A stretch of DNA of 64,000 nucleotides, from assembly GCA_002419585.1 (NCBI GenBank), contig DIGJ01000001.1, forward strand, positions 38,661-102,660, in the 5' to 3' direction. The translations under genes were made by a program, and so were the position numbers. The DNA is from Lachnoclostridium sp. UBA5725 (GTDB taxonomy: Bacteria; Bacillota; Clostridia; Lachnospirales; Lachnospiraceae). The notes under the pieces are model-generated. The model was not told the DNA's origin and did not search any database. It saw only the letters and a list, made by a program, of their open reading frames with translations. Below, one piece after another: positions 54,800 through 64,000 of this stretch (its first letter is position 1; each line of letters begins with the position of its first letter).

Positions 54800-55827
54800 T
54801 TACTGGTGGGGCAGGGTTTATTGGATCCAACTTTGTAAAACATATGTTAGAAAAACATAATTATAATATAGTAAATCTTGATGTTTTAACATATGCTGGA
54901 AATTTAGAAAATTTAAAAGAGATTGAACATTATGAAAATTATCATTTTGTAAAAGGAGATATCTGTGCCTCTGATTTCGTTGAAAAAGTCTTTGCAGAGT
55001 ACAAAATTGATACCGTTATCAATTTTGCTGCAGAGTCACATGTAGATCGAAGCATTACGAATCCTGAAATATTTCTTAAAACGAATGCAATGGGCACACA
55101 AATTCTACTGGATATAGCGAAAAAGATGTGGAAAATATATCCAGAGGATAAACATAGCCGGGAGTATAAAGAAGGAGTTAAGTATCTTCAGGTATCAACA
55201 GATGAAGTATATGGAGCATTAGGGAAAACAGGCATGTTTACTGAGACAACACCATTATCACCAAATAGTCCGTATTCCGCCTCAAAGGCAAGCGCAGATA
55301 TGTTTGTACGTGCATATTATGAGACATTTGGCTTACCAATTAATATTACCCGTTGTTCGAATAATTATGGACCATATCAATTTCCTGAAAAACTGATACC
55401 TTTAATGATTAATAATTGTAAAACTGATAAAAAGTTACCAGTTTACGGAGATGGAATGCAAATTCGTGATTGGTTACATGTAGCGGATCACTGCTCTGCA
55501 ATTGATACGGTATTACATAAAGGTCAAATAGGAGAGGTATACAACGTTGGTGGCAACAATGAGAAAGCAAATATCGAAATTGTAAAACTAATTATTCAGA
55601 CATTGGATAAAAATGAAGAACTAATACAATATGTAGAAGATAGACCAGGACATGACCGACGCTATGCAATTGATAATTCGAAGATAACGTCTCAATTAAA
55701 CTGGAAGCCAAAATATACGTTTGAGCAAGGATTAAAGGAAACAATCCAATGGTACTTGGACAATGAAACATGGATGGAAAATGTGACAAGTGGGGAATAT
55801 CAAGAATACTATCATAAAATGTATTAA
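54784..55827 (+). CDS. rfbB: dTDP-glucose 4,6-dehydratase
   Basis: 347 residues. Rossmann motif [21 protein letters not shown], the catalytic Asp-Glu in STDEVYG, and YSASKASAD with the Tyr and Lys. Makes dTDP-4-keto-6-deoxyglucose, substrate for the 2,3-dehydratase and RmlC-like enzymes encoded upstream. GGAGG stands before the ATG. Last gene of the long plus-strand series; a two-way terminator follows. Confidence 0.97.
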   Translation: MQNILVTGGAGFIGSNFVKHMLEKHNYNIVNLDVLTYAGNLENLKEIEHYENYHFVKGDICASDFVEKVFAEYKIDTVINFAAESHVDRSITNPEIFLKTNAMGTQILLDIAKKMWKIYPEDKHSREYKEGVKYLQVSTDEVYGALGKTGMFTETTPLSPNSPYSASKASADMFVRAYYETFGLPINITRCSNNYGPYQFPEKLIPLMINNCKTDKKLPVYGDGMQIRDWLHVADHCSAIDTVLHKGQIGEVYNVGGNNEKANIEIVKLIIQTLDKNEELIQYVEDRPGHDRRYAIDNSKITSQLNWKPKYTFEQGLKETIQWYLDNETWMENVTSGEYQEYYHKMY

Positions 55828-55867
55828 AAAAGAAATGAGGATGTTGCGACATCCTCATTTCTTTTTT
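55826..55867. terminator. bidirectional terminator between convergent rfbB and rmd
   Basis: A near-perfect stem, AAGAAATGAGGATGT with ACATCCTCATTTCTT, with A run before and T run after, so it works on both strands. Confidence 0.9.
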
Positions 55868-55872
55868 ATGCT

Positions 55873-56811
55873 TTAATTATTTCTCCAAAAATTTAATGTT
55901 TCCAATAGTGTTGTATCGAGTGAAATCTGTGGAACCCATTGAACACATTGGGCTAATTTTTTTGTATCGGCCTCGATATCTGGCACATCCACGGGTCTTA
56001 ACTTCTTTTCGTCAACAATTACATGAATATCAGATTTTGAAAGCTTTAAGATGCGGTTTAGAATATCTCTGATTTCAATGGATATTCCGCTTCCAACATT
56101 ATAAGTCTCGCCTCGTTGTCCTTTTTGTAAGATAAGGGAATATGCCCTAACCACATCACGAACATCAGTAAAATCACGCTTTGCACTCAAGTTTCCCACG
56201 TAAATTACTGGATCAAGACGTCCCTTTTCGATATCAGCAACTTGTTTACAAAAGTCAGAAACAACAAAGATAGGTGACTGATTTGGGCCTATATGATTAA
56301 ATGCTCGAACCATCATAATATCCATATGATATGCATCAGCGTATATTTTCCCAATCATATTTTGACAAGCTTTTGTGGCTGCATAAATATTGCCAGGTCG
56401 AAGAACAGTAGTCTCTTTGACAGGAGTTTCAGTTGGTAAAATACGACCATATTCTTCTCCAGAACCAATTAATAAAATTCTTGGTGCATATTCTGGTATT
56501 GCGCGAATTGCATCCAATACATTTACGCTACCTTTGATATTGATATCTATAGTAAGTGATGGATCTTTCCAAGACAGAGAAACCGAGCTTTGCGCAGCTA
56601 AGTGAATGATATAATCAGGTTTTTCATTTTGTAATAAGGTAATAATAGATTTTGAGTCAAGGATATCTAAATCATATATGGTAATATTTTTATACTCTAT
56701 TGTTTCGTGCGCCAGTTTAGTTGCAACAATAGACCATCCACAATCATTTTGTAAATGGTCTATTAAGTAGCCTCCAACGAATCCAGCAGCACCGATAATC
56801 AATGCTTTCAT
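55873..56811 (-). CDS. rmd: GDP-4-keto-6-deoxy-D-mannose reductase
   Basis: 312 residues. GAAGFVGGYL nucleotide site, LAAQSSVSLSWKDP, and YAATKACQN with catalytic Tyr and Lys; the sequence is of RMD type and not the WcaG/GDP-fucose synthase type. It reduces the Gmd product to GDP-D-rhamnose. Gene order manC-gmd-rmd on the minus strand, spaced by 14-18 bases, gives the whole pathway from mannose-1-phosphate. Confidence 0.88.
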   Translation of the reverse strand: MKALIIGAAGFVGGYLIDHLQNDCGWSIVATKLAHETIEYKNITIYDLDILDSKSIITLLQNEKPDYIIHLAAQSSVSLSWKDPSLTIDINIKGSVNVLDAIRAIPEYAPRILLIGSGEEYGRILPTETPVKETTVLRPGNIYAATKACQNMIGKIYADAYHMDIMMVRAFNHIGPNQSPIFVVSDFCKQVADIEKGRLDPVIYVGNLSAKRDFTDVRDVVRAYSLILQKGQRGETYNVGSGISIEIRDILNRILKLSKSDIHVIVDEKKLRPVDVPDIEADTKKLAQCVQWVPQISLDTTLLETLNFWRNN

Positions 56812-56825
56812 AATTAAAGTATCCT

Positions 56826-57863
<1,038 letters not shown>

Positions 57864-57878
57864 TTAATCTCCTTTATG

Positions 57879-58949
57879 TTAAATGTACTCATTTCGATTG
57901 CATATTTTCAAATTTTCTAAGACCTTTTTTATGTCTCCGGCATGGTTTTTATCACAGATTAGTGTTGCATCTTCTGTATCAACAATAATAAGATTTTCAA
58001 GACCGATGGTAGCAATCAGCTTTGCTGAGCCTTCAATGATACAGTTATTTGTATCAATCGTGATGATATTACCGTTCGCTACATTGCCAAATTCATTGGT
58101 TTTCTTGATTCGCTCTACAGCTAACCAAGAACCAACATCATCCCATCCAAAAGAGCCTGGAAGAATATAAATGTTTTCTGCCTTTTCCATAATTCCATAA
58201 TCAATTGATTCGGAAGAAAAATTAAAGAATTCTTTTTCCAAAACAGAATCTTGCTCTGAAGTATTGATTGCTTGTTTAATGTTTAATAATCCTTCATAAG
58301 TTGAAGGCATAAATTTTTCAAGATTTTTCAAAATAGATGAAACTTTCCATACAAACATACCACTATTCCATAAGTATTCTTCTGTAGCAAGATATTCTTT
58401 AGCTACTTCTAAACTTGGCTTTTCAACAAACCGATCAACAGCAAAGGAACGGCCATTTGTTATCTCTGTATTAAATTTGATATAACCATAGCCAGTCTCC
58501 GGATAGTCTGGAGTGATACCTATTGTTACCAGATTTGTATCATTCTCAGCAACCTGACAAGCGTCTTCAAGGGTGTTAATAAATAAATGATTATATTTGA
58601 TAAGATGGTCTGATGGCAAAACCATCATTAAAGCATCCTCATATTTGCTAGCAATATGAACGGCACCAAGCCCAATACATGGTGCGGTATTACGACCGAT
58701 TGGCTCACACAATATATTTTGTTCTGGAAGTCCTGGAAGTTGTTCCATTACTAAAGATTTGTAATCGCGATTTGTAGCAATATAAATATCTTCTAATTTT
58801 ACAAGTGGTAAGATACGTTCTACCGTTAATTGAATCATAGTTTTTCCATCATCTGTCAGGGAAAGAAACTGTTTTGGTAGATTTTTTCTACTACGAGGCC
58901 AAAAGCGTTCACCTCGTCCACCTGCCATTATAAGTGCAGTTTTTTTCAT
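57879..58949 (-). CDS. manC: mannose-1-phosphate guanylyltransferase
   Basis: 356 residues: the short form with only the transferase domain (no C-terminal isomerase part). GGRGERFWPRSR at the start, EPIGRNTAPCIGL, LPSDHLI and FVEKPS are canonical. Makes GDP-mannose. AGGAGA precedes the ATG and a promoter lies at 58998-59026. The isomerase activity is supplied separately by manA at 61970. Confidence 0.95.
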   Translation of the reverse strand: MKKTALIMAGGRGERFWPRSRKNLPKQFLSLTDDGKTMIQLTVERILPLVKLEDIYIATNRDYKSLVMEQLPGLPEQNILCEPIGRNTAPCIGLGAVHIASKYEDALMMVLPSDHLIKYNHLFINTLEDACQVAENDTNLVTIGITPDYPETGYGYIKFNTEITNGRSFAVDRFVEKPSLEVAKEYLATEEYLWNSGMFVWKVSSILKNLEKFMPSTYEGLLNIKQAINTSEQDSVLEKEFFNFSSESIDYGIMEKAENIYILPGSFGWDDVGSWLAVERIKKTNEFGNVANGNIITIDTNNCIIEGSAKLIATIGLENLIIVDTEDATLICDKNHAGDIKKVLENLKICNRNEYI

Positions 58950-58997
58950 AAGTAAAATCTCCTAATAATTTTTTATACTGGGAAATACCCAATTACA

Positions 58998-59026
58998 ACT
59001 ATACTATAAAACACACTTTTATACAA
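58998..59026 (-). promoter_or_regulatory. promoter of manC-gmd-rmd
   Basis: On the minus strand, TTGTAT (59021-59026), a 17-base spacer and TATAGT (58998-59003), about 50 bases before manC. Confidence 0.55.
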
Positions 59027-59125
59027 GGTTTTAAGAAACAAAGATTTTATAATCCATATATTGTAAACCGTAGCATCACGTGTTAAACTTATACTAGTAA
59101 AATCGAAAGGACGTGAAACTTTCCT

Positions 59126-59461
59126 ATGAAGATTGATGAAAGTATATCTTTTCTAAATCAAAACAAAAAGGAGTTTTTACAAAAACAGATTATACACCTG
59201 ATAGAAAAGGTTGATACGTTAGAATATATTGTGCTATTTGGAAGCTATGCAAGAGGTGAGGAGCGGGCGACTAGCGATATGGATGTTATGGTCGTAACAC
59301 AAACGGAAATGAATCGCTTGCTTCGAGGAGAGCTTTGCAGCCAATTTGACGAGAATAATATGGATTTAATATTTTATACATTAGAACAGTTTAAAGATTC
59401 AGATTGCTTGCTTGTTCAGCGAGTAAAGAAGGAGGGGATTGTGATATGGAAAAAAAACTAA
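59126..59461 (+). CDS. minimal nucleotidyltransferase domain protein (second pair)
   Basis: 111 residues with the exact GS-x10-DxD signature GSYARGEERATSDMDV. It differs from the copy at 32828 by an N-terminal extension of about 20 residues and low overall identity. The HEPN partner gene starts 16 bases before its stop. A weak promoter-like TTGTAA-17-TAAACT lies just upstream. Function by analogy: antitoxin or RNA/protein nucleotidyltransferase. Confidence 0.85.
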   Translation: MKIDESISFLNQNKKEFLQKQIIHLIEKVDTLEYIVLFGSYARGEERATSDMDVMVVTQTEMNRLLRGELCSQFDENNMDLIFYTLEQFKDSDCLLVQRVKKEGIVIWKKN

Positions 59462-59913
59462 ATACTTATTTTAGTAGGGCTTACAGTGACTATCTTTATG
59501 CGAAAGCTGGTTTAGAAGTTGGCAAGTCATTCGGAGATTATAATGGAGTAGCTTCCATGTGTGCTCAATCCGCTGAAAAGTATTTAAAGGCTGTGTTAGA
59601 ACAATGTATTATCGATGAGGATGTAATGTCACTACTACATTCCCATAATCTGCGTTCCATTCTTAATCGGATTAAAGAAGTTTATAAAGAATTGGATGTT
59701 TCTACAAAAGATATTAAGTGGCTCGGAGATTTTTATTTTGATGCAAGGTATCCTGGTGATAATTTTGTTGCAGTAAGTGAAGAGGATGCGTTAGAATGCT
59801 TGCGCATCGTTGAAGATCTAGAAACCAAAGTAAGATATTTACTGGAGGAAGAAGAAAAAAGGCGAGCTCTCAAAAAAGAAAAGATTAATAATCTAGATAC
59901 ATTTTCGTTATGA
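59446..59913 (+). CDS. HEPN domain protein without the RNase motif
   Basis: 155 residues from ATG 59446; the longer frame start at 59404 is rejected. Helical HEPN fold of the COG1895/COG2250 type with AQSAEKYLKAVLEQ, LLHSHNL and DFYFDARYPGDN; a charged C-terminal tail follows. Unlike the toxin at 33102 it has no R-x4-6-H, so it may not be an RNase. It probably forms a complex with the nucleotidyltransferase encoded upstream. Confidence 0.85.
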   Translation: MEKKLNTYFSRAYSDYLYAKAGLEVGKSFGDYNGVASMCAQSAEKYLKAVLEQCIIDEDVMSLLHSHNLRSILNRIKEVYKELDVSTKDIKWLGDFYFDARYPGDNFVAVSEEDALECLRIVEDLETKVRYLLEEEEKRRALKKEKINNLDTFSL

Positions 59914-59949
59914 TGATAAGACGAAAAATAGAAATAATGATAAAAGAAA

Positions 59950-60010
59950 CTATGAAAATGACTTTGCATGCAAAAACGAAGGTTTACTGCATGTAAAGTC
60001 ATTTTCATAG
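59950..60010. repeat. 23-bp hairpin after the second HEPN gene
   Basis: 59950-59972 pairs with 59988-60010 over 23 positions with one G-T pair, around a 15-base loop. It lacks a T run, so it is not a classical terminator, and it lacks the conserved core of the long hairpin family. Confidence 0.75.
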
Positions 60011-60030
60011 TAAGCGTAGTAGAATTTTTA

Positions 60031-60059
60031 TTGTCGAAATTTTATATTTATGGTAAAAT
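60031..60059 (+). promoter_or_regulatory. promoter of the PglF/WbpM-like gene and manA
   Basis: TTGTCG at 60031-60036, a 17-base spacer and TAAAAT at 60054-60059, 44 bases before the ATG. Confidence 0.55.
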
Positions 60060-60103
60060 GAGAAAGGCTTTCATATATTTTAAAAATCGAGGGTTTAAAG
60101 CAA

Positions 60104-61951
60104 ATGAATAAAGAATTTGATCGAAAACTTTTTGTCCGACGGGCATTTTTAGTATTATTAGATATATTACTCATTAATTTAGCATCATTTTGTGCCATTG
60201 CGATTCGCTTTGATTTTAAAATATCAAAGATTGAATTGCAGTATAGTGAAGTTATAGCGCAGTATGCACCGATTTATACATTAATAACACTACTTATATT
60301 TTTTGTTTTCCGTCTTTATCACAGCCTTTGGAGGTATGCAAGCATAGAGGAGATGACGAATGTTATTTATGCTTGTACCATAGCTACAATTTTGGAATTT
60401 GCGGGATTAAAATTGTTTCATTACCATGTACCCCGCAGCTATACACCACTCAACTTAATGTTTTTGACGGCATTTATAGCTGGATCAAGGTTTTGTTATA
60501 GAACGCTTCGTATGTTTAACCAGCAATATCGAACAGATTCAAAGAAACATATTATGATTATAGGTGCAGGGGAAGCTGCCAGTGGAATCATCAAGGAAAT
60601 TGAAAATAGCCAATATCTTGATGGTAAGGTCGTTTGTGCAATTGATGATGACAAAAACAAAATAAATCGTTTTATTCAAGGGGTTAAGGTGGTTGGTAAT
60701 CGATATTCCATCCTTGAAAATGCCGAAAAATATAATGTTACTGATATTATTATTGCGATTCCGAATTTGCCAAGAAATGAATATAAAAAAATTATTGATA
60801 TTTGTAAAAAAACAAATTGTAACTTAAAGACAATACCTGGAATGTATCAGCTAATTAACGAAGAGGTGAAGGTAAGTCGCCTTCGAAATGTTGAAATTGA
60901 AGATTTGCTTGGTAGAGATGCTGTAGAATTTGATATGAAGAGCATCAGTGATTATGTAAAGAATAAAGTGGTTATGGTAACCGGCGGAGGAGGTTCCATT
61001 GGAAGTGAACTTTGCCGACAGATAGTAAAGTATAGTCCAAAGCAGCTTATAATTATCGATATTTATGAAAATAATGCTTATGATATACAGCAAGAATTGA
61101 TAAGACAGTATCCAGATTTGAACCTTGTGGTACTGATTGCATCGGTACGAAATACAAATCGAATGAATAATATTTTCGAAGCGTACAAGCCGGAATTGGT
61201 ATATCATGCAGCAGCACATAAACATGTACCCCTTATGGAAGTTAGTCCAAATGAAGCCATTAAAAACAATGTGTTCGGGACTCTAAAATTGGTTCGTGCA
61301 GCAGATTATTATGGGGTAAAGCGTTTCGTTCAAATTTCTACGGACAAAGCAGTAAATCCAACAAATGTTATGGGGGCGTCGAAACGAATCTGTGAAATGA
61401 TTATCCAGACCTATAACAATCGCTCAAAGACGGAGTTTGTCGCAGTTCGATTTGGAAATGTTTTAGGAAGCAATGGCAGTGTTATCCCACTGTTTAAGCA
61501 TCAGATTGCAACAGGTGGACCCGTTACCGTGACTCATCCAGATATTATCCGATATTTTATGACGATTCCAGAAGCAGTTTCCTTGGTACTGCAGGCAGGT
61601 GCATTTGCTAAAGGTGGGGAAATCTTTGTTCTTGAAATGGGAGAACCAATGAAGATTGACGATTTGGCGAGAAATCTAATCCGTTTATCTGGATATGTAC
61701 CAGACCGTGATATTGAGATAAAGTATATTGGTCTTCGCCCTGGTGAAAAGTTATTTGAAGAACTTTTAATGGATGAAGAAGGGTTGCAGAATACGGAAAA
61801 TAAATTAATACATATTGGGAAACCGATTGCAATGGATGAGGAAGAATTTATAAAGAAATTAAAAGAACTGGAAATAGAAGTAATAAAAGAAACAAATAAC
61901 GTAAGAGAACTATTACAAGAAATCGTACCAACATATCAGCAAAAAAACTAA
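60104..61951 (+). CDS. membrane-bound UDP-GlcNAc 4,6-dehydratase (PglF/WbpM/CapD family)
   Basis: 615 residues. Four N-terminal membrane helices (about 12-110), a first Rossmann-like domain (about 145-265), then the catalytic dehydratase domain (about 285-590) with GGGGSIGSELCRQIV, AAAHKHVPLME and STDKAVNPTNVMGASKR, where Met replaces the usual Tyr of the YxxxK motif as in WbpM. It makes UDP-4-keto-6-deoxy-GlcNAc at the membrane. With the reductase at 34259 and the transferase at 33664 it could build the first sugar of the glycan. Confidence 0.93.
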   Translation: MNKEFDRKLFVRRAFLVLLDILLINLASFCAIAIRFDFKISKIELQYSEVIAQYAPIYTLITLLIFFVFRLYHSLWRYASIEEMTNVIYACTIATILEFAGLKLFHYHVPRSYTPLNLMFLTAFIAGSRFCYRTLRMFNQQYRTDSKKHIMIIGAGEAASGIIKEIENSQYLDGKVVCAIDDDKNKINRFIQGVKVVGNRYSILENAEKYNVTDIIIAIPNLPRNEYKKIIDICKKTNCNLKTIPGMYQLINEEVKVSRLRNVEIEDLLGRDAVEFDMKSISDYVKNKVVMVTGGGGSIGSELCRQIVKYSPKQLIIIDIYENNAYDIQQELIRQYPDLNLVVLIASVRNTNRMNNIFEAYKPELVYHAAAHKHVPLMEVSPNEAIKNNVFGTLKLVRAADYYGVKRFVQISTDKAVNPTNVMGASKRICEMIIQTYNNRSKTEFVAVRFGNVLGSNGSVIPLFKHQIATGGPVTVTHPDIIRYFMTIPEAVSLVLQAGAFAKGGEIFVLEMGEPMKIDDLARNLIRLSGYVPDRDIEIKYIGLRPGEKLFEELLMDEEGLQNTENKLIHIGKPIAMDEEEFIKKLKELEIEVIKETNNVRELLQEIVPTYQQKN

Positions 61952-61969
61952 ATCAATGAGGCGAGTAAA

Positions 61970-62902
61970 ATGAGAGAAATAATATTTTTGGAACCTGTTT
62001 TTAAAGAGTTAATATGGGGTGGTAATCGCTTACACACCCACTTTGGTTATAATATACCAAGCGATAGCACGGGTGAGTGCTGGGGGATAAGTGCACATAG
62101 TAACGGAGACTGCGTTGTAAAAAATGGAATATACAAGGGTAAAAAACTAAGTAGTTTATGGGATAAAAATAGAGAATTATTTGGAAATATTGAGGGTGAT
62201 TTGTTTCCTTTACTAGCTAAAATAATTGATGCAAAAAAGAATCTGAGTATACAGGTACATCCTGATAATAGCTATGCAGATAAATTTGAAAATGGTTCTT
62301 TGGGAAAAAGTGAATGTTGGTATATATTAGATTGTGATGAGGATAGTACAATTGTTTTGGGTCATAATGCGAATACGAAGGAAGAATTAATCGAATTTGT
62401 TGAAAATGGCAAATGGAATGATTTACTAAGAAAAGTACCTGTAAAAAAAGGAGATTTTTTTCAGATTAGTCCTGGAACTATTCATGCCATCAACGGTGGC
62501 GTATTAATTTTAGAAATCCAACAAAACAGTGACATTACGTATCGCTTATATGATTATGACAGATTAACAAATGGAAAACCTAGAGAATTGCATTATAAGC
62601 AATGTATTGATGTTATTCAATGCCCTTATGTTGACAGCAACATAAAAAAGAAAGAAACAATTTTAAATAATTGCATAGTTGAAAATTTGATTAGCCATAA
62701 ATACTATACAGTAAATCATGTTGATTTAGAAGGGGTTGAGACTTTTGCACAGCGCGAAGTATTTACTCTAATAAGTATAATTGATGGTAGTGGAACAATT
62801 GATGGAATTAACATTGCAAAAGGAGACCATTTCATATTACCGGCGGAATACGGTGACTATGAAATTCAAGGAAAACTGAGTTACATACATTCACATATTT
62901 AA
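61970..62902 (+). CDS. manA: class I mannose-6-phosphate isomerase
   Basis: 310 residues, the short Gram-positive form. Zinc-ligand regions IQVHPDNSYA, KSECWYIL and the later GTIHAINGG are visible in two cupin units. It converts fructose-6-phosphate to mannose-6-phosphate and so feeds manC-gmd-rmd on the opposite strand. GAGGCGAG precedes the ATG. Confidence 0.93.
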   Translation: MREIIFLEPVFKELIWGGNRLHTHFGYNIPSDSTGECWGISAHSNGDCVVKNGIYKGKKLSSLWDKNRELFGNIEGDLFPLLAKIIDAKKNLSIQVHPDNSYADKFENGSLGKSECWYILDCDEDSTIVLGHNANTKEELIEFVENGKWNDLLRKVPVKKGDFFQISPGTIHAINGGVLILEIQQNSDITYRLYDYDRLTNGKPRELHYKQCIDVIQCPYVDSNIKKKETILNNCIVENLISHKYYTVNHVDLEGVETFAQREVFTLISIIDGSGTIDGINIAKGDHFILPAEYGDYEIQGKLSYIHSHI

Positions 62903-62918
62903 TAATTCTACTAGATTT

Positions 62919-62968
62919 AAAAGTGCCGAAAATCCGTATTATGGAAATGTTCAGCACTTTTATCTTTT
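62919..62968 (+). terminator. terminator after manA
   Basis: AAAAGTGC (62919-62926) pairs with GCACTTTT (62954-62961), followed by a T-rich tract. It marks the end of the glycan locus. 62969-63181 is AT-rich with no certain feature. Confidence 0.75.
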
Positions 62969-63181
62969 TAGAAACCTTTAGATTTTATTTTAACATTTTT
63001 GTTAATTTCCTTACAACTAAAGTTAGCTGATTTGCTCTTAATCCATGACATTTGTCATAGGAGAATATGCCATTTATCAATATTAAAAGAAGATTGCTTA
63101 TAATATAATAAAGAAAATTCAATAATACTATTATTGAAGATAATCAAAGACCTAGTTACGAATGAAAGTGAGGAAAATAGT

Positions 63182-63394
63182 ATGAGATGTCCTAGTTGTG
63201 GAAGTGATAGCTGTCATGTGGTAGAGGAGACGCAAACGCATCAGAAAGGTTTTGGTGTATGTAGTGGTCTTTGTGGTTATGTTATTTTAGGACCAGTTGG
63301 ATTATTATGTGGACTTTGTGGTATGGGAGATGGTCATACATCAAGAAAAGCATATTGGGTTTGTGGTCATTGCGGCAGAAAGTTCAGGATTTAA
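63182..63394 (+). CDS. small zinc-ribbon protein with a glycine/cysteine-rich middle
   Basis: 70 residues from ATG 63182, which follows GAGGA. CPSCGSDSC near the start and CGHCG at the end make a split zinc ribbon; between them lies a hydrophobic Gly/Cys/Leu stretch (about 24-50) that may enter the membrane. No family name can be given with certainty. The next gene starts one base after its stop codon. Confidence 0.7.
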   Translation: MRCPSCGSDSCHVVEETQTHQKGFGVCSGLCGYVILGPVGLLCGLCGMGDGHTSRKAYWVCGHCGRKFRI

Positions 63395-63395
63395 T

Positions 63396-63929
63396 ATGGA
63401 AAATAGGGATAGGATAAGTAATATAACCTGCTGTAAAAAATCAGACCAGACTTGGATGAAATGGATGGACTTTGGACAAAGAATGGGTTGTCATCAAAAG
63501 CCAGACAGAAGCTTCTTTATAGGAGGCTACCAGCTACCAGTTTGCGCAAGATGTACCGGAGTCTTCATCGGCTATCTAGCAACTCTTTTCCTTTTGCCAG
63601 CGACAAAAGGAAAAGAAAAAATAACAAACATAGTAGCAGCCGCAGGGTGCATCACCATGCTTACCGACTGGTCCCTACAAGCCCTAAAAATAAAAGAATC
63701 CACCAACAAACGAAGATTCCTAACCGGAATAATCGGCGGCCTCGGCATCATGACCTTATGGATACATCTAATAAGTAAATTTTTACGAGCCATCTTAAAA
63801 AAACAGCAAAAAATGTGGCCTAAAAAATGTAATATCGCAAGAACGTTGCCGTCAGTTGCTGTGAAAAATCATGAGAGCATACGAAAGGCTGCTGAAAAAC
63901 TACTGATTTTTTGCTCTCAGCAAAGATAA
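63396..63929 (+). CDS. DUF2085 family membrane protein
   Basis: 177 residues from ATG 63396, one base after the preceding stop. Family motif GCHQKPDRSFFIGGYQLPVC followed by ARCTGVFIGY; three hydrophobic segments (about 65-80, 85-105 and 125-145). The conserved Cys and His residues suggest a metal site. Function unknown. The last 35 residues extend beyond the usual family end and are basic. Confidence 0.85.
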   Translation: MENRDRISNITCCKKSDQTWMKWMDFGQRMGCHQKPDRSFFIGGYQLPVCARCTGVFIGYLATLFLLPATKGKEKITNIVAAAGCITMLTDWSLQALKIKESTNKRRFLTGIIGGLGIMTLWIHLISKFLRAILKKQQKMWPKKCNIARTLPSVAVKNHESIRKAAEKLLIFCSQQR

Positions 63930-63940
63930 TTATCCCTAAT

Positions 63941-63995
63941 AAAAAAATAAGAGTAAAAATGGCTTCATTTTTCCCATTTTTACTCTTATTTTTTT
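63941..63995. terminator. bidirectional terminator at the window end
   Basis: 22 bases at 63941-63962 pair with 63974-63995 around an 11-base loop, with A run before and T run after. Confidence 0.85.
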
Positions 63996-64000
63996 CATAT

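Noticed and set aside
59950..60010. 23-bp hairpin considered as a further copy of the conserved-core family
   Set aside because: It has no AAAC bulge, CTCTR, AGCAA or TTATGG loop; a simple hairpin.

Overview
The window reads as chromosome of a low-GC, Gram-positive anaerobic Clostridia, most likely a Lachnospiraceae (Lachnoclostridium-like) bacterium. The grounds are AT-rich DNA, strong AGGAGG-type ribosome binding sites, a phenylalanine T-box before pheST, SpoIID/LytB and SleB-type wall enzymes, VanR/VanS-like two-component genes and a secreted Big2-type surface protein. The species cannot be fixed from sequence alone. I see no tRNA, rRNA, CRISPR array or prophage.

Layout. 1-4995: the end of a membrane GGDEF protein, then a three-gene ABC-2/GldG-like exporter operon whose last gene (DUF4340-like) looks short. 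4996-5617: two back-to-back long hairpin elements. 5618-11020: a purine permease, a 61-aa orphan, a SpoIID-like protein, another long hairpin and a YihY/BrkB membrane protein. 11200-15053: T-box-controlled pheS-pheT. 15197-22190: VanZ-like protein, small membrane protein, response regulator, histidine kinase, lipoprotein and ABC transporter. 22326-26248: an AP2-domain protein, a SleB-type hydrolase with an unusual duplicated leader, a third hairpin locus and thrC. 26497-29304: a strongly signalled secreted surface protein, its terminator abutted by an ISL3-family element (29305-30735) whose transposase is frameshifted.

30986-62902 is a large surface-glycan locus. It encodes an O-antigen-ligase-like protein, an initiating sugar-phosphate transferase, many glycosyltransferases, a Wzm/Wzt ABC exporter with a sugar-binding-type C-terminal domain, a coiled-coil FkbM methyltransferase, a GtrA/GtrB/GT-C side-chain set, UDP-galactopyranose mutase, dTDP-sugar genes (RmlA, RmlB, 2,3-dehydratase, 3-ketoreductase, RmlC-like, 4-ketoreductase) that point to a 2,6-dideoxyhexose, GDP-rhamnose genes (ManC, Gmd, Rmd), a PglF/WbpM-type dehydratase and ManA. 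Two nucleotidyltransferase-HEPN gene pairs sit in it, one near each end. The gene set and the surface protein next door recall S-layer glycan loci of Gram-positives; that link is an inference.

The most unusual signal is a family of long hairpins at 5025-5302 (+), 5303-5585 (-) and 24392-24584 (+), with a distant relative at 9983-10161. Three share an 84-85 nt core: conserved bulges and loop, with stems that differ between copies yet keep base pairing. Each core is carried on a long outer stem of unrelated sequence. This pattern of conserved unpaired bases and compensating stems suggests a structured RNA or single-stranded DNA element that I cannot match to a known family.
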